Assembly: GCA_031253995.1 (NCBI GenBank)
Contig: JAIRVG010000052.1
Location: 124,001 to 188,000 of the forward strand
Direction: 5' to 3'
DNA length: 64,000 nucleotides
Source of the DNA: Paucimonas sp.
GTDB taxonomy: Bacteria > Pseudomonadota > Gammaproteobacteria > Pseudomonadales > Pseudomonadaceae
The position numbers were made by a program, and so were the translations under genes. Positions 36,447-44,798 of the stretch are shown piece by piece. Position 1 is the first letter of the stretch. The number at the start of each line of letters is the position of its first letter. Under the pieces are notes generated by a model. That model was given only the letters and a program-made list of their open reading frames with translations. It was not told the origin of the DNA and did not search any database.

Positions 36447-36540
36447 AGCTGCAAGCTGTAAGCCGCAAGTTGCAAGTAAAAGCAGGCGCGATGCTGACGG
36501 CTTTTTCTTAAGGCTTGCAGCTTAACGCTTGAAGCTTTTC
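36447..36540. repeat. Imperfect inverted repeat of AGCTGCAAGC-type units between galU and gor
   Basis: GAGCTGCAAGCTGTAAGCCG followed by CAAGTTGCAAG is mirrored some 40 bases on by CTTAAGGCTTGCAGCTTAAC and GCTTGAAGCTTTT. Runs of (A)GCTGCAAGCT units like this occur as intergenic repeats in fluorescent pseudomonads. The whole can fold into a long imperfect hairpin. Confidence 0.55.
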
Positions 36541-36589
36541 CAATAGGTCATCACTGGCGCTATGCTGGCGGCCTGCCGAGGAGAGTGAA

Positions 36590-37945
36590 ATGGCCTACGA
36601 TTTTGACCTGTTTGTGATTGGCGCCGGTTCCGGCGGTGTGCGTGCCTCGCGATTCGCCGCGGGCTTCGGGGCCAGGGTGGCGGTAGCGGAGAGTCGCTAC
36701 CTGGGCGGGACCTGCGTCAACGTCGGCTGCGTGCCGAAGAAGCTGCTGGTGTACGGCGCCCATTTCGCCGAAGAGTTCGAGCAGGCCTCGGGCTTCGGCT
36801 GGTCGCTGGAGGATGCGCAGTTCGACTGGGCCCAGCTGATCGCCAACAAGAACCGCGAGATCCAGCGCCTCAACGGTATCTACCGCAACCTCCTGGTCAA
36901 CAGCGGCGTGACCCTGCTGGAAGGCCACGCGAAGATCACCGGGCCCCATGAGGTGGAAGTGGAGGGCAAGCGCTATTCGGCCAAGCACATCCTCATCGCC
37001 ACTGGTGGCTGGCCACAGGTGCCGGACATCCCGGGACGCGAGCTGGCGATCAGCTCCAACGAAGCATTCTTCCTCAAGACCCTGCCCAAGCGCGTGCTGG
37101 TGGTGGGCGGCGGCTATATCGCCGTCGAGTTCGCCGGGATCTTCCAGGGCCTGGGCGCCGATACCACCTTGCTCTACCGTGGCGACCTGTTCCTGCGGGG
37201 CTTCGACGGCTCGGTGCGCACCCACCTGAAGGAAGAACTGGAGAAGCGCGGCCTCGACCTGCAGTTCAACGCCGATATCGCGCGCATCGACCAGCAGGCC
37301 GATGGCAGCCTCAAGGCCACCCTCAAGGACGGTCGCGAGCTGATCACCGACTGCGTGTTCTACGCCACCGGGCGCCGGCCGATGCTGGACAACCTGGGCC
37401 TGGAGAACACCGAGGTGCAGCTGGACAAGCGTGGTTTCGTTCAGGTCGACGAGCAGTTCCAGACCGACGAGCCGTCGATCCTCGCCATCGGCGACGTGAT
37501 CGGTCGCGTGCAGCTGACCCCGGTGGCCCTGGCCGAAGGCATGGCGGTGGCGCGGCGGCTGTTCAGGCCGGAGGAATACCGTGCGGTGGACTACCGCAAC
37601 ATTCCCACTGCGGTGTTCAGCCAGCCGCCGATCGGCACGGTTGGCCTCACCGAGGAGCAGGCGTTGGAAGCCGGGCACTCGCTGAAGATCTTCGAAAGTC
37701 GCTTCCGCCCGATGAAGCTGACCCTCACCGACGTCCAGGAAAAGACCCTGATGAAGCTGGTGGTGGATGCCGAGACCGATCGCGTGCTGGGCTGCCACAT
37801 GGTCGGGCCGGACGCCGGCGAGATCATCCAGGGCCTGGGCATCGCCCTGAAGGCCGGGGCGACCAAGCAGCAGTTCGACGAGACCATCGGTGTACATCCG
37901 ACGGCGGCGGAAGAGTTCGTCACCATGCGCACCGTGACCCGCTGA
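36590..37945 (+). CDS. gor: Glutathione reductase
   Basis: A 451-residue NADPH- and FAD-dependent disulphide reductase. FAD motif [17 protein letters not shown] at the N-terminus, redox pair Cys42/Cys47 in [18 protein letters not shown] motif [15 protein letters not shown], and the C-terminal His-Glu pair in [13 protein letters not shown] lies upstream of ATG 36590. It supports the thiol-peroxide defence represented next door by ahpC and ahpF. Confidence 0.96.
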   Translation: MAYDFDLFVIGAGSGGVRASRFAAGFGARVAVAESRYLGGTCVNVGCVPKKLLVYGAHFAEEFEQASGFGWSLEDAQFDWAQLIANKNREIQRLNGIYRNLLVNSGVTLLEGHAKITGPHEVEVEGKRYSAKHILIATGGWPQVPDIPGRELAISSNEAFFLKTLPKRVLVVGGGYIAVEFAGIFQGLGADTTLLYRGDLFLRGFDGSVRTHLKEELEKRGLDLQFNADIARIDQQADGSLKATLKDGRELITDCVFYATGRRPMLDNLGLENTEVQLDKRGFVQVDEQFQTDEPSILAIGDVIGRVQLTPVALAEGMAVARRLFRPEEYRAVDYRNIPTAVFSQPPIGTVGLTEEQALEAGHSLKIFESRFRPMKLTLTDVQEKTLMKLVVDAETDRVLGCHMVGPDAGEIIQGLGIALKAGATKQQFDETIGVHPTAAEEFVTMRTVTR

Positions 37946-37971
37946 CCCGCTGACCCGAGGCCAACACAAAA

Positions 37972-38064
37972 CCCTGTGGGAGCTGGCTTGCCAGCGATGA
38001 GGCCGGCACTGACGAAGGTGTTGTCAGATCCGGCTCTATCGCTGGCAAGCCAGCTCCCACAGGG
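37972..38064. repeat. REPIN: two facing REP sequences
   Basis: A 27-base REP (CCCTGTGGGAGCTGGCTTGC ending CAGCGAT, at 37972-37998) and its perfect reverse complement (38038-38064) are separated by 39 bases. Copies of the same sequence occur at 56376-56400 and 56476-56502. Confidence 0.9.
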
Positions 38065-38147
38065 ATCTGCGCTAGTCTTGAATTCTTCTATTAATTTCCC
38101 CGCCTTATAGCCAAAACCAATCATCAACATCATTTTTGCCAATGAGC

Positions 38148-38184
38148 ATTGATCGGTTCTATTGGCTACGATCTCTCCATCAAG
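38148..38184 (+). promoter_or_regulatory. Possible OxyR-binding site upstream of ahpC
   Basis: Reading in OxyR spacing gives ATTG-N7-CTAT-N7-GATC-N7-CAAG, against the consensus ATAG-N7-CTAT-N7-ATAG-N7-CTAT. The left half fits well and the right half poorly. ahpC is a standard OxyR target and the site ends 30 bases before the start codon. Confidence 0.35.
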
Positions 38185-38214
38185 TTTTTCACAACCCCTG
38201 AAGGAGAGTCATCG

Positions 38215-38778
38215 ATGCCTATCATCAACAGCCAGGTCAAACCGTTCAACGCAACCGCTTACCACAACGGCAACTTCGTTCAGGTCTCCGAAGCCGATCT
38301 GAAAGGCAAATGGTCCGTTGTGTTCTTCTACCCAGCCGACTTCACCTTCGTCTGCCCGACCGAGCTGGGTGACCTGGCCGACAACTACGCCGAGTTCCAG
38401 AAGCTGGGCGTGGAGATCTACGGCGTGTCCACCGACACCCACTTCACCCACAAAGCCTGGCACGACACCTCGGACACCATCGGCAAGATCCAGTACCCGC
38501 TGATCGGCGACCCGACCCACGTCATCTCGCGCAACTTCGACGTGCTGATCGAAGAAGCAGGCCTGGCCGATCGTGGCACCTTCGTGATCAACCCTGAAGG
38601 CCAGATCAAGATCGTCGAGCTGAACGACGGTGGTGTCGGCCGTGACGCCAGCGAGCTGCTGCGCAAGGTCAAGGCTGCCCAGTACGTCGCCGCCCACCCG
38701 GGTGAAGTCTGCCCGGCCAAGTGGAAAGAAGGCGAGGCCACCCTGGCCCCTTCGCTGGACCTGGTCGGCAAGATCTAA
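38215..38778 (+). CDS. ahpC: Alkyl hydroperoxide reductase peroxiredoxin AhpC
   Basis: A 187-residue 2-Cys peroxiredoxin. Peroxidatic Cys47 is in [10 protein letters not shown] and resolving Cys166 in [10 protein letters not shown]; the C-terminal helix ends LDLVGKI. AAGGAGAG precedes the ATG at 38215. It reduces H2O2, organic hydroperoxides and peroxynitrite and is recycled by AhpF, encoded downstream. A hairpin with T-run separates the two genes, so ahpC can be made in excess. Confidence 0.97.
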   Translation: MPIINSQVKPFNATAYHNGNFVQVSEADLKGKWSVVFFYPADFTFVCPTELGDLADNYAEFQKLGVEIYGVSTDTHFTHKAWHDTSDTIGKIQYPLIGDPTHVISRNFDVLIEEAGLADRGTFVINPEGQIKIVELNDGGVGRDASELLRKVKAAQYVAAHPGEVCPAKWKEGEATLAPSLDLVGKI

Positions 38779-38841
38779 GCCGGTCATGTCGCTGAGGGCG
38801 GTGGAGAGCCGCACTAGCTAGTCGTACCCCCGCCCCGCAAA

Positions 38842-38876
38842 AACGCCCGGGCGAATTCGTCCGGGCGTTGTTTTTT
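38842..38876 (+). terminator. Hairpin terminator between ahpC and ahpF
   Basis: AACGCCCGG and CCGGGCGTT flank a 10-base loop, followed by G and six T. Located 64 bases after ahpC and 27 before ahpF, it would end most ahpC transcripts. Confidence 0.82.
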
Positions 38877-38902
38877 CCATCGTTTGAAAAGGAATCGCCC
38901 GT

Positions 38903-40465
38903 ATGTTGGACGCCACGCTTAAAACTCAGTTGAAAGCCTACCTGGAGCGGGTCACTCAGCCGATCGAGATCGTCGCCTCCCTCGATGACGGCGCGAAGTC
39001 CCGCGAACTCCACGACCTGCTGCGCGAGATCGCCAGCCTGTCGAACCTCATTACTCTGCGTGAGGACGGCACCGATGCCCGTGTCCCGTCGTTCTCGCTC
39101 AATCGCCCGAATGGCCAGATCAGCCTGCGCTTCGCCGGCATCCCCATGGGCCACGAATTCACCTCCCTGGTCCTGGCCCTGCTGCAGGTCGGCGGCCATC
39201 CATCCAAGGCCAGCGCCGAGCTGATCGAACAGATCGCCGGTCTGGAAGGCGAATTCAACTTCGAAACCTACTTCTCGCTGTCCTGCCAGAACTGCCCGGA
39301 CGTGGTCCAGGCGCTGAACCTGATGGCGGTGCTCAACCCCAACGTGCGTCACGTCGCCATCGACGGCGCGCTGTTCCAGGCCGAAGTCGAGTCGCGCCAG
39401 GTCATGGCGGTGCCGAGCGTGTACCTCAATGGTGAAGTGTTCGGCCAGGGCCGCATGGGCCTGGAAGAAATCGTCGCCAAGCTGGACAGCAGCACCAGCG
39501 AGCGCCAGGCCGAGAAACTCAACGCCAAGGACGCCTTCGACGTGCTGGTGATCGGTGGTGGCCCGGCCGGTGCTGCAGCGGCTATCTATGCAGCGCGCAA
39601 AGGCATTCGCACCGGCGTCGCGGCCGAGCGTTTCGGTGGCCAGGTGCTGGACACCATGGCCATCGAGAACTTCATCTCGGTGCAGGAAACCGAAGGCCCG
39701 AAACTGGCCACGGCGCTGGAAGAACACGTCAAGCAGTACGACGTCGACATCATGAACCTGCAACGTGCCGAGGCCCTGGTGCCGGCGGCTGCCGGTGGCC
39801 TGCACGAAGTGCGCATGGCCAGCGGCGCGACGCTGAAGGCCAAGACCGTCATCCTCGCCACCGGCGCGCGCTGGAGGGAGATGAACGTGCCGGGCGAGCA
39901 GCAATACCGTTCCCGCGGCGTGGCCTACTGCCCGCACTGTGACGGCCCGCTGTTCAAGGGCAAGCGCGTGGCGGTGATCGGCGGCGGCAACTCCGGCGTG
40001 GAAGCGGCCATCGACCTGGCCGGGATCGTCGCCCAGGTGACCCTGATCGAGTTCGACAGCCAACTGCGTGCCGACGCCGTGCTGCAACGCAAGCTGCACA
40101 GCCTGCCCAACGTCAAGGTGATCACCAGTGCGCTGACCACCGAAGTGCTGGGTGACGGGCAGAAGGTCAACGGCCTGCGCTACAAGGACCGCACCACCGA
40201 TGCCGAGCATGAGCTGGCGCTGGAAGGGATCTTCGTGCAGATCGGCCTGCTGCCGAACACCGACTGGCTCAAGGGTACGGTCGAACTGACCCCGCGGGGC
40301 GAGATCATCGTCGATGCCAAGGGCCAGACCAACATCCCCGGTGTGTTCGCGGCGGGTGACGTGACCACGGTGCCGTACAAGCAGATCGTGATTGCGGTGG
40401 GTGAGGGGGCCAAGGCTTCGCTGGCGGCTTTCGATCACCTGATCCGGACTTCTGCGCCAGCCTGA
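38903..40465 (+). CDS. ahpF: Alkyl hydroperoxide reductase subunit F
   Basis: A 520-residue flavoprotein that passes electrons from NADH to AhpC. The N-terminal tandem thioredoxin fold has the redox pair in [10 protein letters not shown] (about 129/132). FAD motif [19 protein letters not shown] follows near residue 214, then the second redox pair in AYCPHCDGP (about 345/348), the NADH motif [17 protein letters not shown] and the C-terminal FAD segment [16 protein letters not shown]. Length is typical. Confidence 0.97.
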   Translation: MLDATLKTQLKAYLERVTQPIEIVASLDDGAKSRELHDLLREIASLSNLITLREDGTDARVPSFSLNRPNGQISLRFAGIPMGHEFTSLVLALLQVGGHPSKASAELIEQIAGLEGEFNFETYFSLSCQNCPDVVQALNLMAVLNPNVRHVAIDGALFQAEVESRQVMAVPSVYLNGEVFGQGRMGLEEIVAKLDSSTSERQAEKLNAKDAFDVLVIGGGPAGAAAAIYAARKGIRTGVAAERFGGQVLDTMAIENFISVQETEGPKLATALEEHVKQYDVDIMNLQRAEALVPAAAGGLHEVRMASGATLKAKTVILATGARWREMNVPGEQQYRSRGVAYCPHCDGPLFKGKRVAVIGGGNSGVEAAIDLAGIVAQVTLIEFDSQLRADAVLQRKLHSLPNVKVITSALTTEVLGDGQKVNGLRYKDRTTDAEHELALEGIFVQIGLLPNTDWLKGTVELTPRGEIIVDAKGQTNIPGVFAAGDVTTVPYKQIVIAVGEGAKASLAAFDHLIRTSAPA

Positions 40466-40478
40466 TGCTGTTCGCTTG

Positions 40479-40570
40479 AGCGGAGCAGCGTTACGAAACA
40501 CCAGATACCGGGTTTTGGAAATCCTCACCGTCCTGGGCCTCCCAGGCCTTGGACGGTGATCCGGGAGCAT
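40479..40570. repeat. Left 92-bp inverted repeat of the 4.3-kb segment
   Basis: Compared with the reverse complement of 44654-44746, most of the 92 positions agree by eye (about 85%, one single-base indel). It contains blocks such as AGCGGAGCAG, ATACCGGGT and GGGCCTCCCAGGCCTTGGAC. Bases 40526-40558 form a hairpin of their own (CACCGTCC-T-GGGCCT with AGGCC-TT-GGACGGTG). It lies 13 bases after the ahpF stop. Confidence 0.85.
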
Positions 40571-40644
40571 CTGTCCGATACCCCCTGCCAAAATTTCCTT
40601 ATTACCTATCCTCTTGAGATCAGCATTTAGATGGTCCCACGGAA

Positions 40645-42273
40645 CTAAACAAGGCTGAGGTCTGGCGGGTTGCCAGAGAAGTCGCTTATATACCGTATTG
40701 CTCTGGCAACATCGTAGAAGGCCGGAACATAACTGGCTTTTACACCGAGAATAGACGGGTGATTCGTCAACCCGCCACCAAGAGACTTCTGGTTTGAATA
40801 CCAATCATTTAACCCTAGAAGCTCTTCGTCAGTCCTCTTCTCTATCGGAAGTCTCAATGGTTTTTCGCTGATCGACTCGATATCTTCAACCTCGAATCTT
40901 TCGGATGAATCTCCATGCGCCGAGAAGACACCATGATATCCCTCTCCCATATTCCCCATATGGGTAAACTCAAGCACGCGGATACCGTCTACATAAATGC
41001 TATGATTTGCGCCTTTTACTGAAATCTCGACCGTATGGGTTTCCTTTGTCGGGCCTACAGCTACAGAGGATATCGGAACGCCTTGCCAGCTAGATTCGAC
41101 ATGCGTCTCTCCACTACAGGAGGACACTAGAAGCTCGTATCGGTTTTTCCCTTTTTCGGCATGGTCCCCGCGATCACGCCAAAAAGCTCCAAACGATCCG
41201 CGCTTGCCATCGCGCACTTTCATGCGAAACCTTAAATAAAGATCGTTGCACTTTTCTGTTGCGCGAAGCTCTCCAGCACCTGCGATGCTGCCATTTCCTG
41301 TCGTAAGCCATGACCCGGACGATGATGACCATCCAGCGCTGATATCTCCAGGAGATGCTGTTGCATCGGCCTCTCTTCGCACCGGGTCCACGGCATCAGC
41401 AGCAATGCTCCACCATCTATTTGCATCAATACACGTCCAGCTCATTTCCTTGCAGATGGCTCTGACCATCTCGGCATCTTCGCTTACCATCATTCTCAAT
41501 CTGGGCCAGATGCCTCCATCTACGTCAGCTCTTCTCGTAGGCAGGATTGAAGTGGTAGCTGCGACACTCGGGAACTTTTTCCATAGCCGCATGCGCTCAT
41601 GGAACTCTCTATAGAATTGAGCATTGGTTATGGTGGTGGGGTTGTAGTTTATTGGTGCCGTTACAATGTGATTCATTCCGAACCCAAAAACCAGAAGGTC
41701 AGGCTCAGAATCCTTGACATGGTCCCACCACGACTTTCCAATTACGGTTCCGCCAGGCCAACGGCATTCGTCTGCTGGCGACTCTCGCATCGCGAAGGTG
41801 CGGCCATCAACATACTGCTCGCCACCAACAAACTTAGGGTGCCGAAGCTGATAGAGCCCCTGACCAGGGATGCTCAGATTGCTGAATCGGATTTCGAGAT
41901 CTGGATTTTGATCCTTCAATAGGCGAATCCATCTTCCTACCGGGCTGTCCTTGTAGGAGATCTGGCTTACGCCTTCGAAGATTGAATCCCCTACGAATGT
42001 CACTCGCAGAGATCCTTTTGAGATGGCAGCAGATACCGTGGAAAGGTCGCCAACCCCCGCCATGCCTGAATCATTGTGCTCGAATGATGTCCTGGCAAGA
42101 TGGTCCGCCCTAGGGGCTCGTCCGTCGGACTCCTTGCGATCCTCGGACTTTCCTCTTGATGCAGGATTACCAAGGCTTGATACGCAGCCTGCAGATAGCC
42201 CTAATGCAACCCCTCCAGCGCCGGCACCGACTAGCTTTAAGAGGTCTCTCCTCGAAGTACTGCGCCCAGCCAT
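40645..42273 (-). CDS. Tat-exported SGNH-hydrolase lipoprotein with an apparent inserted jelly-roll domain
   Basis: A 542-residue envelope protein. A twin-arginine signal (SRRDLLK, Arg8-Arg9) runs into the lipobox LSAGC (Cys30). SGNH blocks follow: Gly-Asp-Ser 95-97 in VTFVGDSIFEG, a Gly block (SNLSIPGQG) and Gly-x-Asn in FGFGMNHI. A concanavalin-like stretch (LYLRFRMKVRDG, SFGAFWRDRGDH, VEISVKGANHSIYVDGIRVLEF) then intervenes before GGGLTNHPSILG, which looks like the last SGNH block with the catalytic His but without the usual Asp. The ATG at 42273 was chosen for the Tat signal. A TTG at 42399 would add 42 residues. Probably acts on a surface polysaccharide; AT-richer than the chromosome. 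Confidence 0.7.
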   Translation of the reverse strand: MAGRSTSRRDLLKLVGAGAGGVALGLSAGCVSSLGNPASRGKSEDRKESDGRAPRADHLARTSFEHNDSGMAGVGDLSTVSAAISKGSLRVTFVGDSIFEGVSQISYKDSPVGRWIRLLKDQNPDLEIRFSNLSIPGQGLYQLRHPKFVGGEQYVDGRTFAMRESPADECRWPGGTVIGKSWWDHVKDSEPDLLVFGFGMNHIVTAPINYNPTTITNAQFYREFHERMRLWKKFPSVAATTSILPTRRADVDGGIWPRLRMMVSEDAEMVRAICKEMSWTCIDANRWWSIAADAVDPVRREADATASPGDISAGWSSSSGSWLTTGNGSIAGAGELRATEKCNDLYLRFRMKVRDGKRGSFGAFWRDRGDHAEKGKNRYELLVSSCSGETHVESSWQGVPISSVAVGPTKETHTVEISVKGANHSIYVDGIRVLEFTHMGNMGEGYHGVFSAHGDSSERFEVEDIESISEKPLRLPIEKRTDEELLGLNDWYSNQKSLGGGLTNHPSILGVKASYVPAFYDVARAIRYISDFSGNPPDLSLV

Positions 42274-42397
42274 ATCTTCAGAATGCCCAAAAGGCCGCGA
42301 TGCTTGCATTTTTTTTGCTGCGCGGTCAAGCCCAGCCAGGGATTCTCCGAACAAGTCATCACAGACCCTCTGAGCGGTGCTGAGATAGCTCTTAACC

Positions 42398-42416
42398 AAG
42401 GCGTTGCCTTGGTCAT
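42398..42416. other. Small perfect hairpin ACCAAGGC-GTT-GCCTTGGT
   Basis: An 8-bp stem with a 3-base loop, in the 276-base gap between the divergent SGNH and acyltransferase starts (or at the N-terminal edge of a longer SGNH form). Operator or leader structure; no T-run. Confidence 0.5.
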
Positions 42417-42529
42417 CCAGTAATCAACGGCGGGAAATCGGGATTTTCGGCATCCCCAGGCCGCCGATTCCGGCTGATGAGCAACTTGTTTGGAGTTTCC
42501 CTAGGCGGATTTACTCGGTAGCATATCGC

Positions 42530-42547
42530 CGCCCCGTGGACGGGGCG
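42530..42547 (+). promoter_or_regulatory. GC hairpin immediately before the acyltransferase start
   Basis: CGCCCCG and CGGGGCG around TGGA; the stem ends two bases before the ATG at 42550 and covers the place where a ribosome site for that ATG would be. Translation from 42550 should be poor unless the stem opens; the in-frame ATG at 42574 with GGAG upstream would escape it. Confidence 0.45.
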
Positions 42548-42549
42548 TC

Positions 42550-44580
42550 ATGACTATGGAGCTGCGGGATTCAATGACATCTATTTCACACCCACAAGAA
42601 TTAGAGGCGAAGGCTCGTCTGGGTCATCCCAAATACAGACCGGACATTGATGGCATGCGGGCCATCGCCGTTCTGTCAGTGGTGCTATTCCACGCCTTCC
42701 CGTCCTACATAAAGGGGGGCTTTGTAGGGGTAGATGTATTCTTTGTCATTTCGGGATTTTTGATCAGTAGTATTATTTTTGGCGGCCTTGAGAGAAAAAG
42801 CTTCAGCTTTGGGGAGTTTTACAGTCGCCGGGTCAATCGGATATTTCCCGCACTGCTGATCGTATTGTTCGCGAGCTGGGCATTCGGATGGTTCGCGCTC
42901 TTTGCTGACGAGTTCATGCAGCTCGGCAAGCATATCGCTGGCGGATCGGTATTCGTCTCCAACCTGGTACTTCTAAGTGAGTCTGGTTATTTTGACAACT
43001 CAGCAGAAACCAAGATATTGCTCCATCTTTGGTCGCTGGGAATCGAAGAGCAGTTTTATTTGTTGTGGCCGCTTATTCTTTGGGCCGCATGGAAGGCTCG
43101 GCTTAACGCTTTGATATTGATCGTCGTGGTCGCGGCAATATCGTTCTGGTTGAATGTCAGTAACATCAAGACTGACTCCGTATCTGTTTTTTACTCACCG
43201 CAAACACGCTTTTGGGAGCTTCTTGCAGGCTCCTTTCTTGCCTATGTGACGATGAATAAAGACGTTCTTCTCCCCACCTGGAGAGCAACAGCGAGCCCGG
43301 TCATCAGGAACTGCCAATCATTTGCCGGGATGGCCATGCTGTTTGTCGCCTTCTCCCTGGTTACGAAGAACAACGCCTTCCCGGGTTGGTGGGCACTGTT
43401 ACCGACAATCGGGTCAGTCATGATCATCGCTGCAGGCCCGCATGCCTGGCTCAATCGATCAATTTTGTCCCACAGAATCCTTGTCTTCATTGGCCTCATC
43501 AGCTTCCCGCTTTATCTCTGGCACTGGCCTTTGCTGACCTTCGCAAGGATCATCGAAAGCGGCACGCCGAGTGCTGAAATTCGTTTGGCCGCCGTAGCGC
43601 TCTCCGTTCTGCTTGCCTGGATGACCTATCGATTCATCGAAATCCCTCTTAGAAATATTGGAAGCCGAACCAGGACTATCGCGCTGACGATACTCATGAT
43701 CGGGATGGGTATTACGGGTTATGTGACCTACAAATTCAACGGGCTTCCAGATCGTGGGGCGGTCAAGTTTTCAGAGAAGGTCAATGCACAGTTCGTAGGG
43801 CCGCTCTGGCAGTACACCAAGAATGATAGCTGCATGGCGAAACACCCGATGGCGGGGACTGCGGACTTTGGGTGGTGGTTCTGCATGGAAAGCGAAGACG
43901 CCAATCCCACGCTGATGCTTATTGGTACCAGCTTCGCTAACCATTTGTATGCAGGGCTGGCACAAAACCCTGAAACGAAGCAAAACACGATCCTTTCCAT
44001 CGGCACTTGTGATCCTGCCAATCCTGATACTGCACCTGAAGGTACTCCAGTAACAACTCACCCGTGCTCGGGCGACCGTCCGCTTCAACAGAAAAACCTG
44101 ATCAATGACATCATCGACAAGTCGAAAACTGTCAAATATGCGATTATCGATGGACTGAATCCCCAGCCAGACGCTGCTTATGCCGCTCGACTTGGCACAT
44201 ACATTGGGCAGCTAGAGGAGAAGGGCGTCGGGGTCATCGTGTTTATCCCTCATCTAATGTTGGGATATGACGCCAAGGGATGCTTCGCCAGGCCTTTCAA
44301 ATCCCCTATCAACGACTGCACGATCAGTCACGAGCAGCGGGAAGGAATAGACAAGGCTTACGCTCCCATAATCGCCGAGATTACTAAAGCCCACCCTGAC
44401 GTACGATTTTTCGATCAGAACCAAATGCTGTGCAAGGATGAGAAATGCACCGGCATTCAAGACGGTATGCCACTCTACCGTGATGAGTATGGTCACTACT
44501 CTGAGTTTGGAAGTGTGGAGTTAGCGAAGATATTCGCCAAGTGGGCAAAAGATAATGCCCCAGGTTTATTGGCTCAGTGA
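42550..44580 (+). CDS. Acyltransferase-3 family membrane protein with C-terminal SGNH-like domain (OafA type)
   Basis: A 676-residue O-acyltransferase. The N-terminal half has about ten membrane segments and the Acyl_transf_3 motifs: YRPDIDGMRAIAVLSVVLFH (the Arg-x10-His pair), GFVGVDVFFVISGFLIS, and LLHLWSLGIEEQFYLLWPLIL. The C-terminal ~270 residues are a periplasmic SGNH-like domain in which the usual Gly-Asp-Ser is Gly-Thr-Ser (LMLIGTSFANH), with HYSEFGS supplying the terminal His block. Such proteins move acetyl groups onto O-antigen or exopolysaccharide. Starts at 42550, 42556 and 42574 are all possible. Low GC; divergent from the SGNH lipoprotein, with which it likely works. Confidence 0.82.
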   Translation: MTMELRDSMTSISHPQELEAKARLGHPKYRPDIDGMRAIAVLSVVLFHAFPSYIKGGFVGVDVFFVISGFLISSIIFGGLERKSFSFGEFYSRRVNRIFPALLIVLFASWAFGWFALFADEFMQLGKHIAGGSVFVSNLVLLSESGYFDNSAETKILLHLWSLGIEEQFYLLWPLILWAAWKARLNALILIVVVAAISFWLNVSNIKTDSVSVFYSPQTRFWELLAGSFLAYVTMNKDVLLPTWRATASPVIRNCQSFAGMAMLFVAFSLVTKNNAFPGWWALLPTIGSVMIIAAGPHAWLNRSILSHRILVFIGLISFPLYLWHWPLLTFARIIESGTPSAEIRLAAVALSVLLAWMTYRFIEIPLRNIGSRTRTIALTILMIGMGITGYVTYKFNGLPDRGAVKFSEKVNAQFVGPLWQYTKNDSCMAKHPMAGTADFGWWFCMESEDANPTLMLIGTSFANHLYAGLAQNPETKQNTILSIGTCDPANPDTAPEGTPVTTHPCSGDRPLQQKNLINDIIDKSKTVKYAIIDGLNPQPDAAYAARLGTYIGQLEEKGVGVIVFIPHLMLGYDAKGCFARPFKSPINDCTISHEQREGIDKAYAPIIAEITKAHPDVRFFDQNQMLCKDEKCTGIQDGMPLYRDEYGHYSEFGSVELAKIFAKWAKDNAPGLLAQ

Positions 44581-44653
44581 CCAATAGAGGCCGGCCAATC
44601 CGCTATCGGCAACGGGCAGAAGGTCGGCTGAGTTACGAGGAGGTATCGGAGGG

Positions 44654-44746
44654 ATGTCTCTGGATCACCGTCCAAGGCCTGGGAGGCCCTGGACGGTGAA
44701 AACTTCCAACACCCGGTATCCGGTTGGATCGTAAGGCTGCTCCGCT
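44654..44746. repeat. Right 93-bp inverted repeat of the 4.3-kb segment
   Basis: Mirror partner of 40479-40570. It contains its own hairpin at 44666-44698 (CACCGTCC-AA-GGCCT with AGGCCCTGGACGGTG). It lies between the convergent ends of the acyltransferase gene and the Pot-type transporter operon, so it may also act as a terminator for both. Confidence 0.85.
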
Positions 44747-44798
44747 TGAGTGAGCGGCATTAGCCCAATCGGCCGGGACTTTTCATTCAGGCCAGGGC

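Larger units (their letters stand above)
40479..44746. mobile_element. Candidate inserted segment with long inverted-repeat ends and two surface-acylation genes
   Basis: A lower-GC segment (about 50% by eye against about 64% outside) bounded by facing 92/93-bp imperfect repeats and carrying only two divergent genes, an SGNH lipoprotein and an acyltransferase. No transposase, integrase or resolvase is present, and no clear target-site duplication could be recognised. It separates ahpF from a Pot-type transporter operon. It may be a non-autonomous element, a recombination cassette or an island exchanged between duplicated terminator-like ends. Confidence 0.55.
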
